This document shows, one piece after another, positions 1 through 10,370 of a DNA stretch of 64,000 nt; position 1 is the first letter of the stretch; each line of letters begins with the position of its first letter. The translations under genes and the position numbers were made by a program. This stretch comes from Linum tenue. Taxonomy: Eukaryota; Streptophyta; Magnoliopsida; Malpighiales; Linaceae. Below the pieces are notes generated by a model. That model saw nothing but the letters and a program-made list of their open reading frames with translations. It was not told the DNA's origin and ran no database searches. The stretch lies in NCBI GenBank assembly GCA_946122785.1, contig CAMGYJ010000007.1, forward strand, positions 8,510,909 through 8,574,908. Reading direction: 5' to 3'.

Positions 1-676
1 ATCCCTCCATCTTCAAGGTGACCTTTTGCTTCTTTTTCTAGGCCTTTAAACCCTAAACCTTAAACCCTAAATTATATCCTGATTTTTGCAGGCGATCCGG
101 CTATTTATATACACAGACCAACTTCCTGATGTGGATGATACAACGGGCTCGTCGTATTCATCCATGACTTCGGAGGCTACCAACATGATGCAGCATCTTT
201 TAGTTGCAGCTGACCTGTACAACCTGGACCGGCTGAAGGTGTTCTGTGAATCAAAGCTATTCGATGAGCTCACCACCACATCTGTGGCCACGACACTAGC
301 ATTGGCCGAGCAGCATCAGTGTGCGCAGCTCAAAGCTGTCTGCTTGAAATTTGCAGCATGTCCAGCAAACCTGGGAGGTAATCTGTGTTGTTAGGTTCGT
401 AGGGCACTTAGAGAGTGATGGATCTTTGCTATAGAACTCAATCCTCAGTTCAGCTTTTCACTACTAAATTGATGGAAAGTTACATATGTGACCATCTTTG
501 TGTGTGTGGTTTATATTTGCTTGACAGTGATGATGCAGTCGGAAGGTTTCAAACATCTGGAGGAGAGCTGCCCGACATTGTTGCACGAGCTGCTGAAGAC
601 GATTGCATCAACTGATGAGGATGGGGTTATGGCTGAGTCTAGAAATCCAAAGAAGAGGCGCTTGAGGAAGCATTAG
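1..676 (+). CDS. MATH-BTB (BPM-like) protein, copy 0, 3' part only
   Basis: Three exon pieces are visible: 1-17 (end of an exon, read as HPSIFK in the paralogs), 92-377 and 528-676, all with GT-AG introns. They encode the C-terminal half of a BTB/POZ domain and the following helices: EATNMMQHLLVAADLYNLDR, then ESKLFDELTTTSVATTLALA. The protein ends in a lysine/arginine-rich tail (PKKRRLRKH) that resembles a classical nuclear localisation signal. BPM proteins are substrate adaptors of CUL3 ubiquitin ligases, with an N-terminal MATH domain that binds substrates; the MATH exon lies left of the window. This copy keeps an intron (378-527) that copies 1 and 2 lack, and a longer basic C-terminus. 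No disabling change is seen in the visible part. Confidence 0.85.
48..71 (+). promoter_or_regulatory. Two telo-box-like motifs in a BPM intron
   Basis: AAACCCTAAA occurs at 48-57 and again at 62-71 inside the 74-bp intron just before the BTB exon. Telo-boxes (AAACCCTAA) are known plant regulatory motifs, usually in 5' regions. Here the site is intronic, and any function is inference. Confidence 0.3.
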
Positions 677-1624
677 TAGCTATGGAGAATGTGTAGAAGA
701 TTGACATATCCCTTAAACTAATTAACTGGTTTTATTAGTTAACTAGACTCTTTGTAGTTTGTTTGTTTTTTTATGAAGGTTATATAGGTTAATTTTTAAT
801 TGTTAGGTACTATTTAATTGGGATTGTGTAGTTTGTTGTAAGTTGGAGGGCAGGGTAGATATTCAAGTCCTCTGACTGTGAGCTTTGTTAGGAAGTTGTA
901 GCAAGTGAAAATGGATTGGGAAGAATTGAAGAAAGGCTTTTGGCTTTGTTGTAAGTTGTGGGTGTCCGACTACTTCCGATCTAGCCACCGAGAGGAATTT
1001 TCTTATTGACCAGGTACAAGGTGGATATGAATACCAAAGAATGGTGGGGATGGATCATGGATCAATGATGCGTTTAGGTATCTCCATGCCATCCTCATAT
1101 GCATAATCAACGATTCTTATACTATTTATACCCAATTATATGAATCCAATCTCTCCCTCCACCATATCGTGCACCAAAATTTAAAAATAATACGACTCTA
1201 AAAGCCTTCATTTTCACTTTTTTAGTTCCATCATTCCATATATGTCACCTTTTATCCCCAATTTCACCAAAGAATTGAAAATGTTGCTATGTTTCTCATA
1301 CTTTTTGGGTTGATTTATGACATATAATCAATGTTCAACATTCAAGCTCTACAATCGCACGGGTGTTAACTTCACTACATACAATAGTTTTAAGTTGAGT
1401 TTGGTTCCGATTTTCAGACCAATATTATCCACGGGCATCTGAAAAACCATAGGCGTCAGGACAAGAAACTTACATCCATACAAGGATGGGGAGGGTATGA
1501 ATTTATGAATTTAAACAAAAATGTGGATGGATTTAACAAAATCCGTCCCATTACCATCCCTACCTACCTGTATCGTTACTTACTACAATTTTATTAGAGT
1601 TTTCCGTACCGTTATTTTTCGAAT
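677..1624. other. Intergenic DNA, part of the BPM segmental duplication
   Basis: No gene is seen. About 890-960 resembles the 3' flank of BPM copies 1 (about 5935-5995) and 2 (about 37105-37165), with a shared gaagttgt-gaagt-gggaaga pattern. About 1010-1570 resembles 27250-27935 in the same orientation. Both parts fit a duplicated gene-plus-flank unit better than an independent repeat. Confidence 0.5.
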
Positions 1625-1633
1625 GAAAATACA

Positions 1634-2832
1634 GAGATTTTTCCAGAAATAGCACTGTTTAAAAAAAAATTCCAAAAATAGCACTCAACTCCGAAAAATT
1701 CCAAAAATAGCACCATTTTTGTAAAACCGCAACCCGGAGGTGCGTTTTTCGATGAAAACGCCACCCGAGGGCGCGTTTTTCGATGAAAACTGCACTGGTA
1801 GGGAGCGGTTTTGCAAACCGCACCCCCAGGGTGCGATCTGCTTTTTTTTTTTTTTTTTTTTTTTTTTTGAAAAATCCTAACTTAGGTGGAAACTTCAAAC
1901 GAACGTATCTTTATGTTCGGGTATCCGATCGTCGCGATTTTTTTTTTGATTCCGCATAATTTTTCGAGATCTTGCAAGTCGCAAATTGCCAAAGGCGGTT
2001 TGGTCACGCCTTCGTCCCGAAAAAACGTCGTTTGCTACCCCGAACGAGCCTTTTTTCGATTTCGTCAAACTTTGAACGACCATAACTTTGTGCTCCACAA
2101 TCCGAAAATCATGAACTTTTTTTTGATTTTGCATAACTTTTTGAGAACTACAATTTTTTCTAGGAGAGAATTTTCAAAAAATGAATTATTTTGGATATAC
2201 GGGGTTTTGGGAATAAGTTTACCTTTCTTTTTAGGAATCCAAGTACATTCCGAAATTATGTCTATGATAAAAATTTTAGTCCTCAAAAAGTTATGCAAAA
2301 TCAAAAAAAAAATCATGATTTTCGGATTGTGGAGCACAAAGTTATGGTCGTTCAAAGTTTGACGAAATCGAAAAAATGCTCGTTCGGGATAGCAAACGAC
2401 ATTTTTTGGTTCGAAGGCGAGACCAAACCACCTTTGACAGTCTTCGGCTTGCAAGATCTCAAAAAGTTATGCGGAATCAAAAAAAAAATCGCGGCGATCG
2501 GATACCCGAACATAAAGATACGTTCGTTTGAAGTTTCCACCTAAGTTAGGATTTTTCAAAAAAAACAAAAAAAAGCAGATCGCACCCTGGGGGTGCGGTT
2601 TGCAAAAAAAAAAAAAAAAAAAAGGCAGATCGCACCCTGGGGGTGCGGGTTGCAAAACCGCTCCCTACCAGTGCGGTTTTCATCGAAAAACGCCCCCTCG
2701 GGTGGCGTTTTCATCGAAAAACGCACCTCCGGGTTGCGGTTTTACAAAAATGGTGCTATTTTTGGAATTTTTCGGAGTTGGGTGCTATTTTTGGAATTTT
2801 TTTTTAAATAGTGCTATTTCTGGAAAAATCTC
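1634..2832. mobile_element. Mutator-like foldback element, 1.2 kb
   Basis: The whole 1199-bp segment folds on itself: the left arm from 1634 (GAGATTTTTCCAGAAATAGC) is repeated in reverse complement ending at 2832, with a centre near 2233. It is flanked by a perfect 9-bp duplication, GAAAATACA, at 1625-1633 and 2833-2841. Long TIRs starting with GAGA plus a 9-bp target duplication are hallmarks of Mutator-like elements. The long poly-A/T runs and the open frames read through the arms are by-products of the palindrome, and no transposase is encoded. It sits about 220 bp upstream of BPM copy 1. Confidence 0.85.
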
Positions 2833-3009
2833 GAAAATACAAGGAAAAGATAACGAAAATAAGGGTTTCTTAATTAGTCGCCTGCAGGCTACAGTTTAGC
2901 TACAGAAACGAATAAGTTGGTGTATTAGGGACGTGTCTTAATTAGTCGTTGTAATTCTTGTATTAGCTATACCTTGTCCTTTTCCTTACTGTACACGGTA
3001 ACTATTGGG

Positions 3010-3017
3010 TATAAATA
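3010..3017 (+). promoter_or_regulatory. TATA box of BPM copy 1
   Basis: TATAAATA lies 47 bp upstream of the ATG at 3064, a position consistent with a short 5' UTR. Confidence 0.5.
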
Positions 3018-3063
3018 TACCGGTTTGCTATCAATAACACTCACGTATTCATAGCATAATAAC

Positions 3064-5535
3064 ATGGCGGGCCTGGAGAAAGATCCAAGGAGGAGGAGTT
3101 GCTCCTCCAAGTCCGAGTCCGTGACCGAGCCGGTGACCGGGTCGAGCCAGTTCACCGTAAAGGGTTACTCTCTGTTGAAAGCTATGGGACGTGATAAGTA
3201 TTTGTACAGTGACATCTTCTCGGCCGGTGGTTATGATTGGAAGATTACGTTTAACCCAAATAAATGCCGTCCCTCCGACGGCGTTCCATCCGTTTACGTG
3301 GGCATTGCTTTGGCCAGCTCCGGCGGCAGAGACGTCAGGGCCTTGTTTGAGTTGACTCTGTTGGATCATATGGGGGATAACCACTTCCGTTTCCGTTCGC
3401 CGGAGAGCGAGCCGTGCACAATGAAGAAACAATGGTGCTATTGGTAAATTCTTTCTCCATCACTTTCATCTCTATATAGGGTTGAAATTAGAGGTGACAA
3501 TTGGATCGGATTCGTGGATTCGTGAATTGGATTGGTGGATCAATGGATCAAATGGATTGGATCCAATGGATTGGTGGATTCATGGATTGAATCAAATGGA
3601 TTGGTGGATTGATCCATGAATCCAAATGACATCCAAGGCTTGGACCAAAATGTAAATTTTGAAAAGTTTTGGTACTAAAATGTCACGATGAAAAATTTTA
3701 GGTACCAAAATGTAATTTTCCAATGTTATTTTTCGTATACAAATATAAATCTTAGGTACCAAAATGTAAAGTATAAAAAATATAGGTACCAAATCGTAAT
3801 TTGCCATTTGGATCCATGGATTGATCCATGAATCCACCAATCCAATTGGATTTGGATAAAATGGATTGGATTTAAATGGATTGGATTAGGTGAATAATTT
3901 GGTGGATGGATTGGATTGGATTCATGGATTTGGATCCTAATTGCCACCTCTAGTTGAAATTGGATCAGGCTCGCTTGTAACTCTATATGAGAATTATTAT
4001 GTCTAATCAGTCCTTACAGTTTTAATTTTATAAAATTGATCCGTCCCTCCTTTGTTTTCTCATTGGTCATGTCCTGTCCGATCCACTCGGGGATCGACGA
4101 GTCAAGCAGGGCTCATTTTTTTAAAATTACATTTTGATATCCACATTTGTTTCTTTCTCTCTTATAGTTCCTAAACTTTGTTTGGTACGAATATGTCCAT
4201 AGATTTTGATGGTAAAATTGTGTTTTTTTTGTGTCTTAGATAACAATACCTGAACTTTTAAAACTCTTCAAACATACATACCCATTCTATGGGTGGGTAC
4301 CTTAATATCTCTCTCTAAGTTCCAAATCATTAGTTGTAGTTAAATGTCATAGGGTTGAATAGTGAATCGACCCTATCTCATCCTTACAGTATAAAAAAAA
4401 AGTTTTCATATTAAGGTGACCATGAAAACAAACTGATCCAGCCCGACCTTCAGGATTGGATCATGTCGGGCCGGAGCAGTGAATATATGTAGTGACAGGT
4501 TTACAGCCCTAGTGATCTGGTCGTTGTTGCCATATGTGCCAGGGGTTTTTTCGTCGAAAAAGCAAGATTGGAATCCTCAACTTTTCTAAAGGACGATTGC
4601 CTCATCATTAGGGCCAGTGTTGGAGTTGTCACAACTCGGCTCGAAGTTGAAGGCGCCAAGCAAGATTCCATCGCTGTACCCAGCTCCAATCTGGGCCAGG
4701 GTCTCAAGGAGCTACTGGAATCTCAGCTGGGTTGCGATTTAGTTTTTCGTGTTGGCCACGAGACGTTCAGAGCTCATAAGTCGATGCTCGCTGCGCGATC
4801 ACCTTTCTTCAGAGCCCAGTTCTTTGGACCGGTCGGGGATCCTGACTTGAGCGAAGTTATAGTGGATGACATTCATCCCTCCATCTTCAAGGTAAACAGA
4901 CAGAACTTGAACTCGTATTATAACATAATACTAAGCGCGTAATTTTGGATTTTGCTTATGTGGTCCTCTCTTTGCAGGCGAAGCTCCAATTCATATACAC
5001 AGACGAACTTCCCGACGTGCATGAGATCATGGGCTCGCCGTCGACGTATTCATCCATGTCGACGGAGGCTACGAACGTGATGCAGCATCTGTTAGTTGCT
5101 GCCGATCTGTACGACTTAGACCGGCTGAAGGCGTTCTGCGAATCGAAGCTGTGCGAGGAGCTTACCGCCGCATCAGTGGCCACCACACTGGCATTGGCTG
5201 ACCAGCATCACTGTTCGCAGCTCAAAGCTATCTGCTTGAGATTTGCTGCGCATCCAGCGAACGTGGCAGAGATGATGCAATCAGAAGGTTTCAAGCATCT
5301 GAAGGAGAGTTGTGTCAAGAACCAGTTGATCCCAATAACTCGAGTTGTTGGGAGAAGGTTACGCTGGATCTTATACCACTCTCTAACACGCCCCCTCAAA
5401 CGAAAGCCAACCCACGGGCTTGAAGTTTGCACAGGCCCACCATACCATGTGCTTGAAAGACAACAGTTAATATTGGGGGTCGTGGAGATTCGAACACATG
5501 ACCTTTTGGTTCTAGGCTCTGATACCATGTCATGA
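3064..5535 (+). CDS. MATH-BTB (BPM-like) protein, copy 1, with transposon-derived C-terminus
   Basis: The exons are 3064-3443 (MATH domain), 4543-4891 and 4978-5535, with GT-AG introns in matching phases, giving 428 codons. Exon 1 encodes a MATH beta-sandwich (FTVKGYSLLKAMGRDKYLYS, ALFELTLLDH). Exon 2 begins the BTB domain (DLVFRVGHETFRAHKSMLAA, FFGPVGDPDLSEVIVDDIHP). Exon 3 holds the BTB C-terminal helices. At 5313 a TRIM retrotransposon enters the last exon. Translation continues into it for about 73 residues before TGA at 5533-5535 and replaces the native C-terminal helix. The MATH and BTB domains are uninterrupted, so a chimeric adaptor could be made; equally it may be a decaying copy. 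Intron 1 carries an hAT element. Confidence 0.75.
3489..3952. mobile_element. Non-autonomous hAT-like element in BPM copy 1 intron 1
   Basis: The termini TAGAGGTGACAATTGGATC and (reverse complement of the right end) TAGAGGTGGCAATTAGGATC are inverted. A perfect 8-bp duplication, GTTGAAAT, flanks them at 3481-3488 and 3953-3960, as for the hAT superfamily. The subterminal parts are a simple array of GGATTGGAT/ATCCAATCC words in both orientations. The core contains repeated TAGGTACCAAAATGTA words that also occur inside the element at 50527-51055. No coding sequence is seen. Confidence 0.85.
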
Positions 5536-5817
5536 ACCAGTTGGTCCCAATAACTCGAGTTGTTGGAAGAGGTTCAATCGTGGATCATATACCACAACAC
5601 TAACATGCCCCCTCAAACGAAAGCCACTCACAAGGGCTTGAAGTTTGCACAGGTCTGAAGACAAGAATACCATGTGCTTAACAAATGGGGTCACCGGGAA
5701 TCGAACACAAGACCTTTCGGTCACAGCAGGCTCTGATACCATGTCAAGAACTAGTTGATCCCAATAACTCGAGTTGTTGGGAGAAGGTTACGCTGGATCT
5801 TATACCACTCTCTAACA
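5313..5817 (-). mobile_element. TRIM retrotransposon with three LTRs, inserted in BPM copy 1 exon 3
   Basis: LTR copies lie at 5313-5388, 5528-5605 and 5742-5817 (76-78 bp, TGTCA...CTAACA on the + strand), separated by internal segments of 139 and 136 bp. Read on the minus strand, each LTR is followed by TGGTATCAGAGCC, the primer site for initiator tRNA-Met, and each internal segment ends in a TTTGAGGGG polypurine tract. The outer LTRs differ at one position, while the middle one is clearly divergent. The 5-bp target duplication is AGTTG (5308-5312) / AGCTG (5818-5822), and the undisturbed paralog reads straight across the site. Confidence 0.9.
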
Positions 5818-5883
5818 AGCTGCTTGCGCGAGCTGATGAAGACACTCGCATCTGGTTATCCGAATTACATGGGGCGAGAGTGA
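5818..5883 (+). pseudogene. Detached end of BPM copy 1 exon 3
   Basis: This is the original 3' end of the coding exon, now downstream of the TRIM. It reads SCLRELMKTLASGY and then a stop at 5881-5883, matching SCLRQLIKTLASGY of copy 2. It is no longer reached in frame from the upstream exon. Confidence 0.8.
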
Positions 5884-6447
5884 TCAAGGAGGCTTGGCTA
5901 GGCTGGCAGGAGTCGATCGTATTGTCTTTTTGAGTATGTTAAAGAAGTTGTAGGAAGTAAAAGGGAAGTGGGAAGAAAAGCTTTTTTTTTTTTTGCTTTT
6001 CTTTAATTTTGCAAGTGGTGACGGTGATGTTACCTTTTTGTTGGTCTGAAAAATGGGTTAGTGGGGCTTGGTTGGCTTGTACAATTTCTTACGTTTTTAA
6101 CCAATCCCCGTTAAGGAATCCAGATCTTAGACTCATACTCTTCCTGTCTTCCATGATGCATGAGCGAATTCTCTATTTGTTCAGTATTTAACACAAAGAT
6201 ACTGCTAAATAGATTTCTCTTGGCTTGGGGGACTCTTTCAATTACTGATAGAGCGCTTCTTTATGCTGGACTATGTAATTCTCTACGCGCAAACTGAAAA
6301 TGATAAAGAAAAAAAAGACAGAATGAGCCTTCTCCCTCTCAGTTTCTATATGCGAACTCTCCCCCTCTCCTTTCAGTCGAGCATATTAATATGATGAACT
6401 GTTAGTTGATTGTTTAAGTAATTTAGATATGAGGCGTGTTATGAGAT
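5884..6447. other. BPM copy 1 3' flank
   Basis: No gene is seen. The first 110 bp resemble the 3' flanks of the other two BPM copies; the remainder is anonymous AT-rich DNA. Confidence 0.4.
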
Positions 6448-6900
6448 CACTACAAGAAAAAGTAGTTTTTGCAACCAAAATCTTTACAACTAATAAAATT
6501 GGTTGCAAAAAGACTGGTTTACAACCAATTCTATTTTGGAAGCTAAAATATAAATAAATTGGTTGCCTATTATAATAAAAGTATTGATAACCAAAGGAAA
6601 GTTGAGGAGACCAAATAATTTGGTTGCAAAATGATTTTTACTTTTTCCAGCCAAATAATATTGATAGCAAAATAATTTTTAGCTTTTCCAACCAAAATAT
6701 TTGGTTACGTAATGATTTTTACTTTTCCAACCATATGTATTGGTTATGAATTTAGCTTTGTTTAAAAAAAAATTTACATAACCAAATAATTTGGTAGCAA
6801 ACAATTAAAATTTTGATAACGTATTTTTACTTTTTCCAACCAAAAATTACTAACCAGTTTTTTATTATAAAATCGATAGCCATTTTAAACAAGTAGCCAT
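6448..6900. mobile_element. CACTA-like transposon fragment
   Basis: It starts with CACTACAAGAAAAAGTAG, the typical terminal motif of plant CACTA (CMC) elements. It continues with many subterminal repeats of the words TTGCAACCAAA, AATTTGGTTGC and their complements, in both orientations. The expected CTTGTAGTG right end is not visible, so the element is truncated or degraded near 6900 and no target duplication can be given. Confidence 0.6.
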
Positions 6901-7330
6901 GAAACACTTCTAGCAGGGCCATTTTGTTTAGTACTGCTACTAGCTCAATCAAAATAATGGGGAGACGCCATCTTTTTGTTTATCCCATGGGAGATTTTGC
7001 TTCTCAGCTTCATACATCCTAATTCGAAGACAATCAATCCATCGACTTATATATGATGAGCAACAACACGTTAGGGTTCTTGTGATTAGATATCAAAAGT
7101 AGAAAAAATAAATTATAAATAAAATTTAAAAAAGAAGTTGCAACAAAATTACAACACAAAATAACCCTGCTACCCTGAAGTCCTACAATTTCCTTATTCC
7201 TCTAACCCTTCCGTCGCTCTTCCTTTTTCCTCTTCCTCAAGTATCTCGCCCGCGGAATCAACTACAGATTCATCACCATCCTCCCACTGCCGATCAATTT
7301 CTCGATCGTCGATTCATCACCGTCCTTTAG
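6901..7330. other. Unassigned intergenic DNA
   Basis: No gene or recognisable repeat is seen. The stretch lies between the CACTA fragment and the left arm of the inverted duplication. Confidence 0.3.
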
Positions 7331-9803
7331 GAGAGATAATATTAATCTAGGGTAGACGAATATTATTTTGTTTTGTGTTACATATCTTCTTCCCCACATT
7401 TGTAGTAGATCAGTATCGGGTCTATACAGCCAATATGAAGAAGAGACGGATGTTCCTGCTTGATAGCCTAAAACCCGAAGAGCAAGTGGCTAAAATAGAT
7501 CATGCACCAGTGATTCGAGCCCAAATGTACACATTTTACCCCTCATTTCTTATTAGTTTAGCTTAGTATTTCATCGTTCCTCGACATGTTTCACGTTAGG
7601 TTGTGCTTGTTTTGATACATTTTAGGTCATAACATGTGCGCAAAAACCGAAGAAAAGTCTGAAGCGCCCAGGAAGCAGCAGCAGTTCATGGTCAAACAAG
7701 GGAGTTCATGGTCTCCTAAGACCGTGAACTGGAGCCACAAACCGTGAACATCTAGCAGTCCAACGAGGTTTCAAAGGTTACTGACGCCAAGAGACCTAGG
7801 CAACCCCTAGAGACTGAGCGAGAGGATTGATTCCTTGACAAATCGATCTCCAGTGAATCCATCTCGTGACAAATGGATCACTAGTTGCTCCTCCTAGCGG
7901 TTCCCCTAAACGTCGTGAGTGGATCGATCCCGTGACAAATCGATCGCTAGTGAATTGATTCCGTGACAAATCGATCACTAGTTGTTCACCCTCGCGGTTC
8001 ACAACCACCTACACCACACGACTTCATTCAATCCAACGAGTCATGGTAGCTAGTTAGGGGGAAGCAACTCCTGGATGAAGCCTCCCTTAGTTAGAATTTT
8101 CCGTTATTTACTTTTCTTTGCTTGCTTAGTTTATAGTTCCATTAGTTCTAAACCCAAAAGTTGCTTGCAAGATAACAACCTAAGCGATTGAAGTAGGGGT
8201 ACATGGATCGACTCGGGTTGATAATTAAAACTTACTTGCCCTATGTTGCACCCCTCATAGAGTTTAAAAGCTTGGGCTCTAGAGGGTATTTCTAGTGTGG
8301 TGGTTTGTGTGAGTCAACCAGCACGAAAACAGATCTTTCGGTATGAGGCATCATTCCTTGCAAAGAATGGCGTTGGGGCTTGTTTGGGTGAGTGGACCTT
8401 GAGTATTGCAGATGTCCCTCAGCCGATAGATAATAATGACTGCGGGGTATTTGCATGCTTGTTCATGGAGCACTGGGAAGGTCACCTTAACGTCGCGTAA
8501 AAAGCCACTTGGCAAAAGGCAGAGCATGTGGAGCTTCATCGAGCAATGATTGTTGCGAAGCTCCTTCTTTGGGATAAAAACATGTACAAGGATGAGATGT
8601 TCACTTGGATAGAAGAGTGGGAAAGGGCCAAGGAAAAATAGAAGGGAAAGAGAAAAAAAGGACCAAGGAATGATGACAAGGAATACTAGTTGTACTTGTA
8701 GTTTGCAGGAATACTAGTTGTAGTAAGGATGAATACTAGCCCTAACATGATTTTTTCCCCAAGTAATCATAAGAGATAGTGTTGGTAATCGATTTAACTG
8801 GAAATAGGTTTAGCGAGACATCTCATTTTGTTGTTGCCAACTGCTATTGATTAATAACCAGTTAACCAGCTTACCGGTTAACGGTTAACCAGTTATCCAT
8901 GTAACTTGGTGCTAAAGGATACGAAGCTCGAGGCTAAGGTGAACTTTTCCGGCATAGCAGAAAACGACTCCATAGGCCCCATTGTGGACTAGAATTGGCG
9001 CCACCAGTGCCTATTTTTAGATGCCCAGAAAAAACTAGCGACACTCCTATAAGGACTATACTGTACCATCTCCCCATGAAAATGAATCAAGTAACCCCAT
9101 GAAAGCCCTTGTAAGCACCTTCTTCTTTCTGAAGAAGGAAGAAAGAGATTCGACGCCTCCTAAGGGCGAGAAATACTTTCTCTACTCGAGAATGACCCCT
9201 CCTATGAGAATTTGTGTGAGGAGATCAAAGCTGCAATGATGGTTAACATAAAGACCAGTCCTTATCAAAGATAGATTGGTAGCACTATTAGCGCAAATTC
9301 TTTCGACAACAATGAATGGGGTGCCATTTCCAACCCTCCAAAGAATGTCTCTAGAATTGGCCAGAGGGCACTACACGATTTCATCTCCACCGTAGGAGGG
9401 GAAGCAACTGCCATACTAATGTTGAGGCTCTCACAGAACTATCGGATCCCGTGAGGGCAGGAAGGAAAATTCTTGAGTATGATCGTGAGCAAACCCACAA
9501 GCTCACGACAGAAGACATACCTTCCCACATGCAACTCTTAGTACTGTGAATGCTAGCCAATCCGGGTCAATTCGTAATCCCATGTACTCTCAACGATCAT
9601 CACAAGATGAGAGCACTTATCGATCTAGGGTCTAGTCTTAATGTTATGACCTTTAAGGCTTTAACATCTTTAGGTCGCTTGACATACACAAACTAGAGAG
9701 CACAAACAAGACTATTTCTTTGTCCAACAATTCAGTTTGTCAACTATTAGGAATGGCGAGGTATTTGAAGGTGGAGATAGGATCCTTATTGTTATCTCTC
9801 GAC
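7331..9803 (+). repeat. Left arm of large inverted duplication (retroelement plus Ulp1 fragment)
   Basis: This is matched in reverse complement by 13612-17004. Collinear landmarks are: the flank before the LTR (7331-7510 versus 16820-17004); an LTR-like start TGATTCGAGCCC at 7511; an Ulp1-like fragment; a GGTTAAC-rich stretch near 8860-8900; a TTGGCGCCA site near 8995; and a retropepsin fragment. This arm lacks roughly 0.7-0.8 kb present in the right arm (about 15836-16560), with the break next to GACGCCA/AGAGACCTAGG near 7790. Homology stops abruptly near 9803/13612. Confidence 0.75.
8297..8641 (+). pseudogene. Ulp1-like cysteine protease C-terminal fragment (left arm)
   Basis: The reading frame shows PIDNNDCGVFACLFMEHWEG, the region around the catalytic cysteine of C48 (Ulp1/SENP) peptidases. 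After an in-frame TAA, KATWQKAEHVELHRAMIVAK follows, up to a TAG at 8639-8641. The catalytic His and Asp are not present upstream. The mirror copy at 14972-15316 has a tyrosine codon at this stop but a different stop of its own, so each arm decayed separately. Ulp1-like genes are known cargo of some Mutator-like and CACTA elements in plants. Confidence 0.65.
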
Positions 9804-9931
9804 TTCTTAGTACTCGACATGCATAGAGATATAGATTACTCTATCCTCTTTGGAAGACACTTCTTAGCCACTTCCGGCGCATTGATCAATATTCATAAAC
9901 ATCGACTTATGATGAGAATCAACAATTCATA
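9585..9931 (+). pseudogene. Retropepsin (gypsy protease) fragment, left arm
   Basis: MRALIDLGSSLNVM shows the aspartic protease motif (DLGSS in place of the more usual DLGAS). After a frameshift, YSILFGRHFLATSGALINIH gives the C-terminal part of the fold. It is a remnant of a Ty3/gypsy element; no reverse transcriptase is recognised nearby. Confidence 0.65.
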
Positions 9932-10370
9932 GTTTACAGTCCAGATGATCACTCTAGAGGAAAAGAAGGAGGAATACGATCGATAATCAAGATCTACAAT
10001 AAAGCCCATTTTTGGCTTTGAAAAAAATGCTGAATCGATAACCTAGGCATAAAGTAAATTCTTTGGAGTTGAAAAAAAACAATATTACTGACAATTGCTT
10101 GTTTGGTCAGAAGAGTCCTCTAAATATTTCCAAAAAAAGGAATCCGCTCGACGAGGGGCTCGCGTCTGATTAGCTAGTTGGTGAGGTAATAGAACCTCTT
10201 CGCCATTTGTTGAGGCTAAAGGAGATAAACTAGCGGATTGGGTTGCAAAACTCCAATCAAATTTACATATGGATCCCTCTGTCGTTACATTCCATTTAGG
10301 ATTAGGAATAGGCATAATCAGACCCATTTTTTAAATATATATCTCCTTATTTGATTTGAGACCCTATTCT
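9932..10370. other. Degenerate retroelement spacer
   Basis: No intact gene is seen. The words GGAGGAATACGATCGATAATC here recur (with small changes) near 11453-11475, so this is probably internal sequence of the same degraded retroelement, split by the hAT insertion at 10371. Confidence 0.35.

Noticed and set aside
1659..2899. Several overlapping 60-158 codon frames on both strands in the palindromic region
   Set aside because: They mirror each other across the inverted repeat and translate poly-A/T tracts (poly-K/F); no domain is recognisable.
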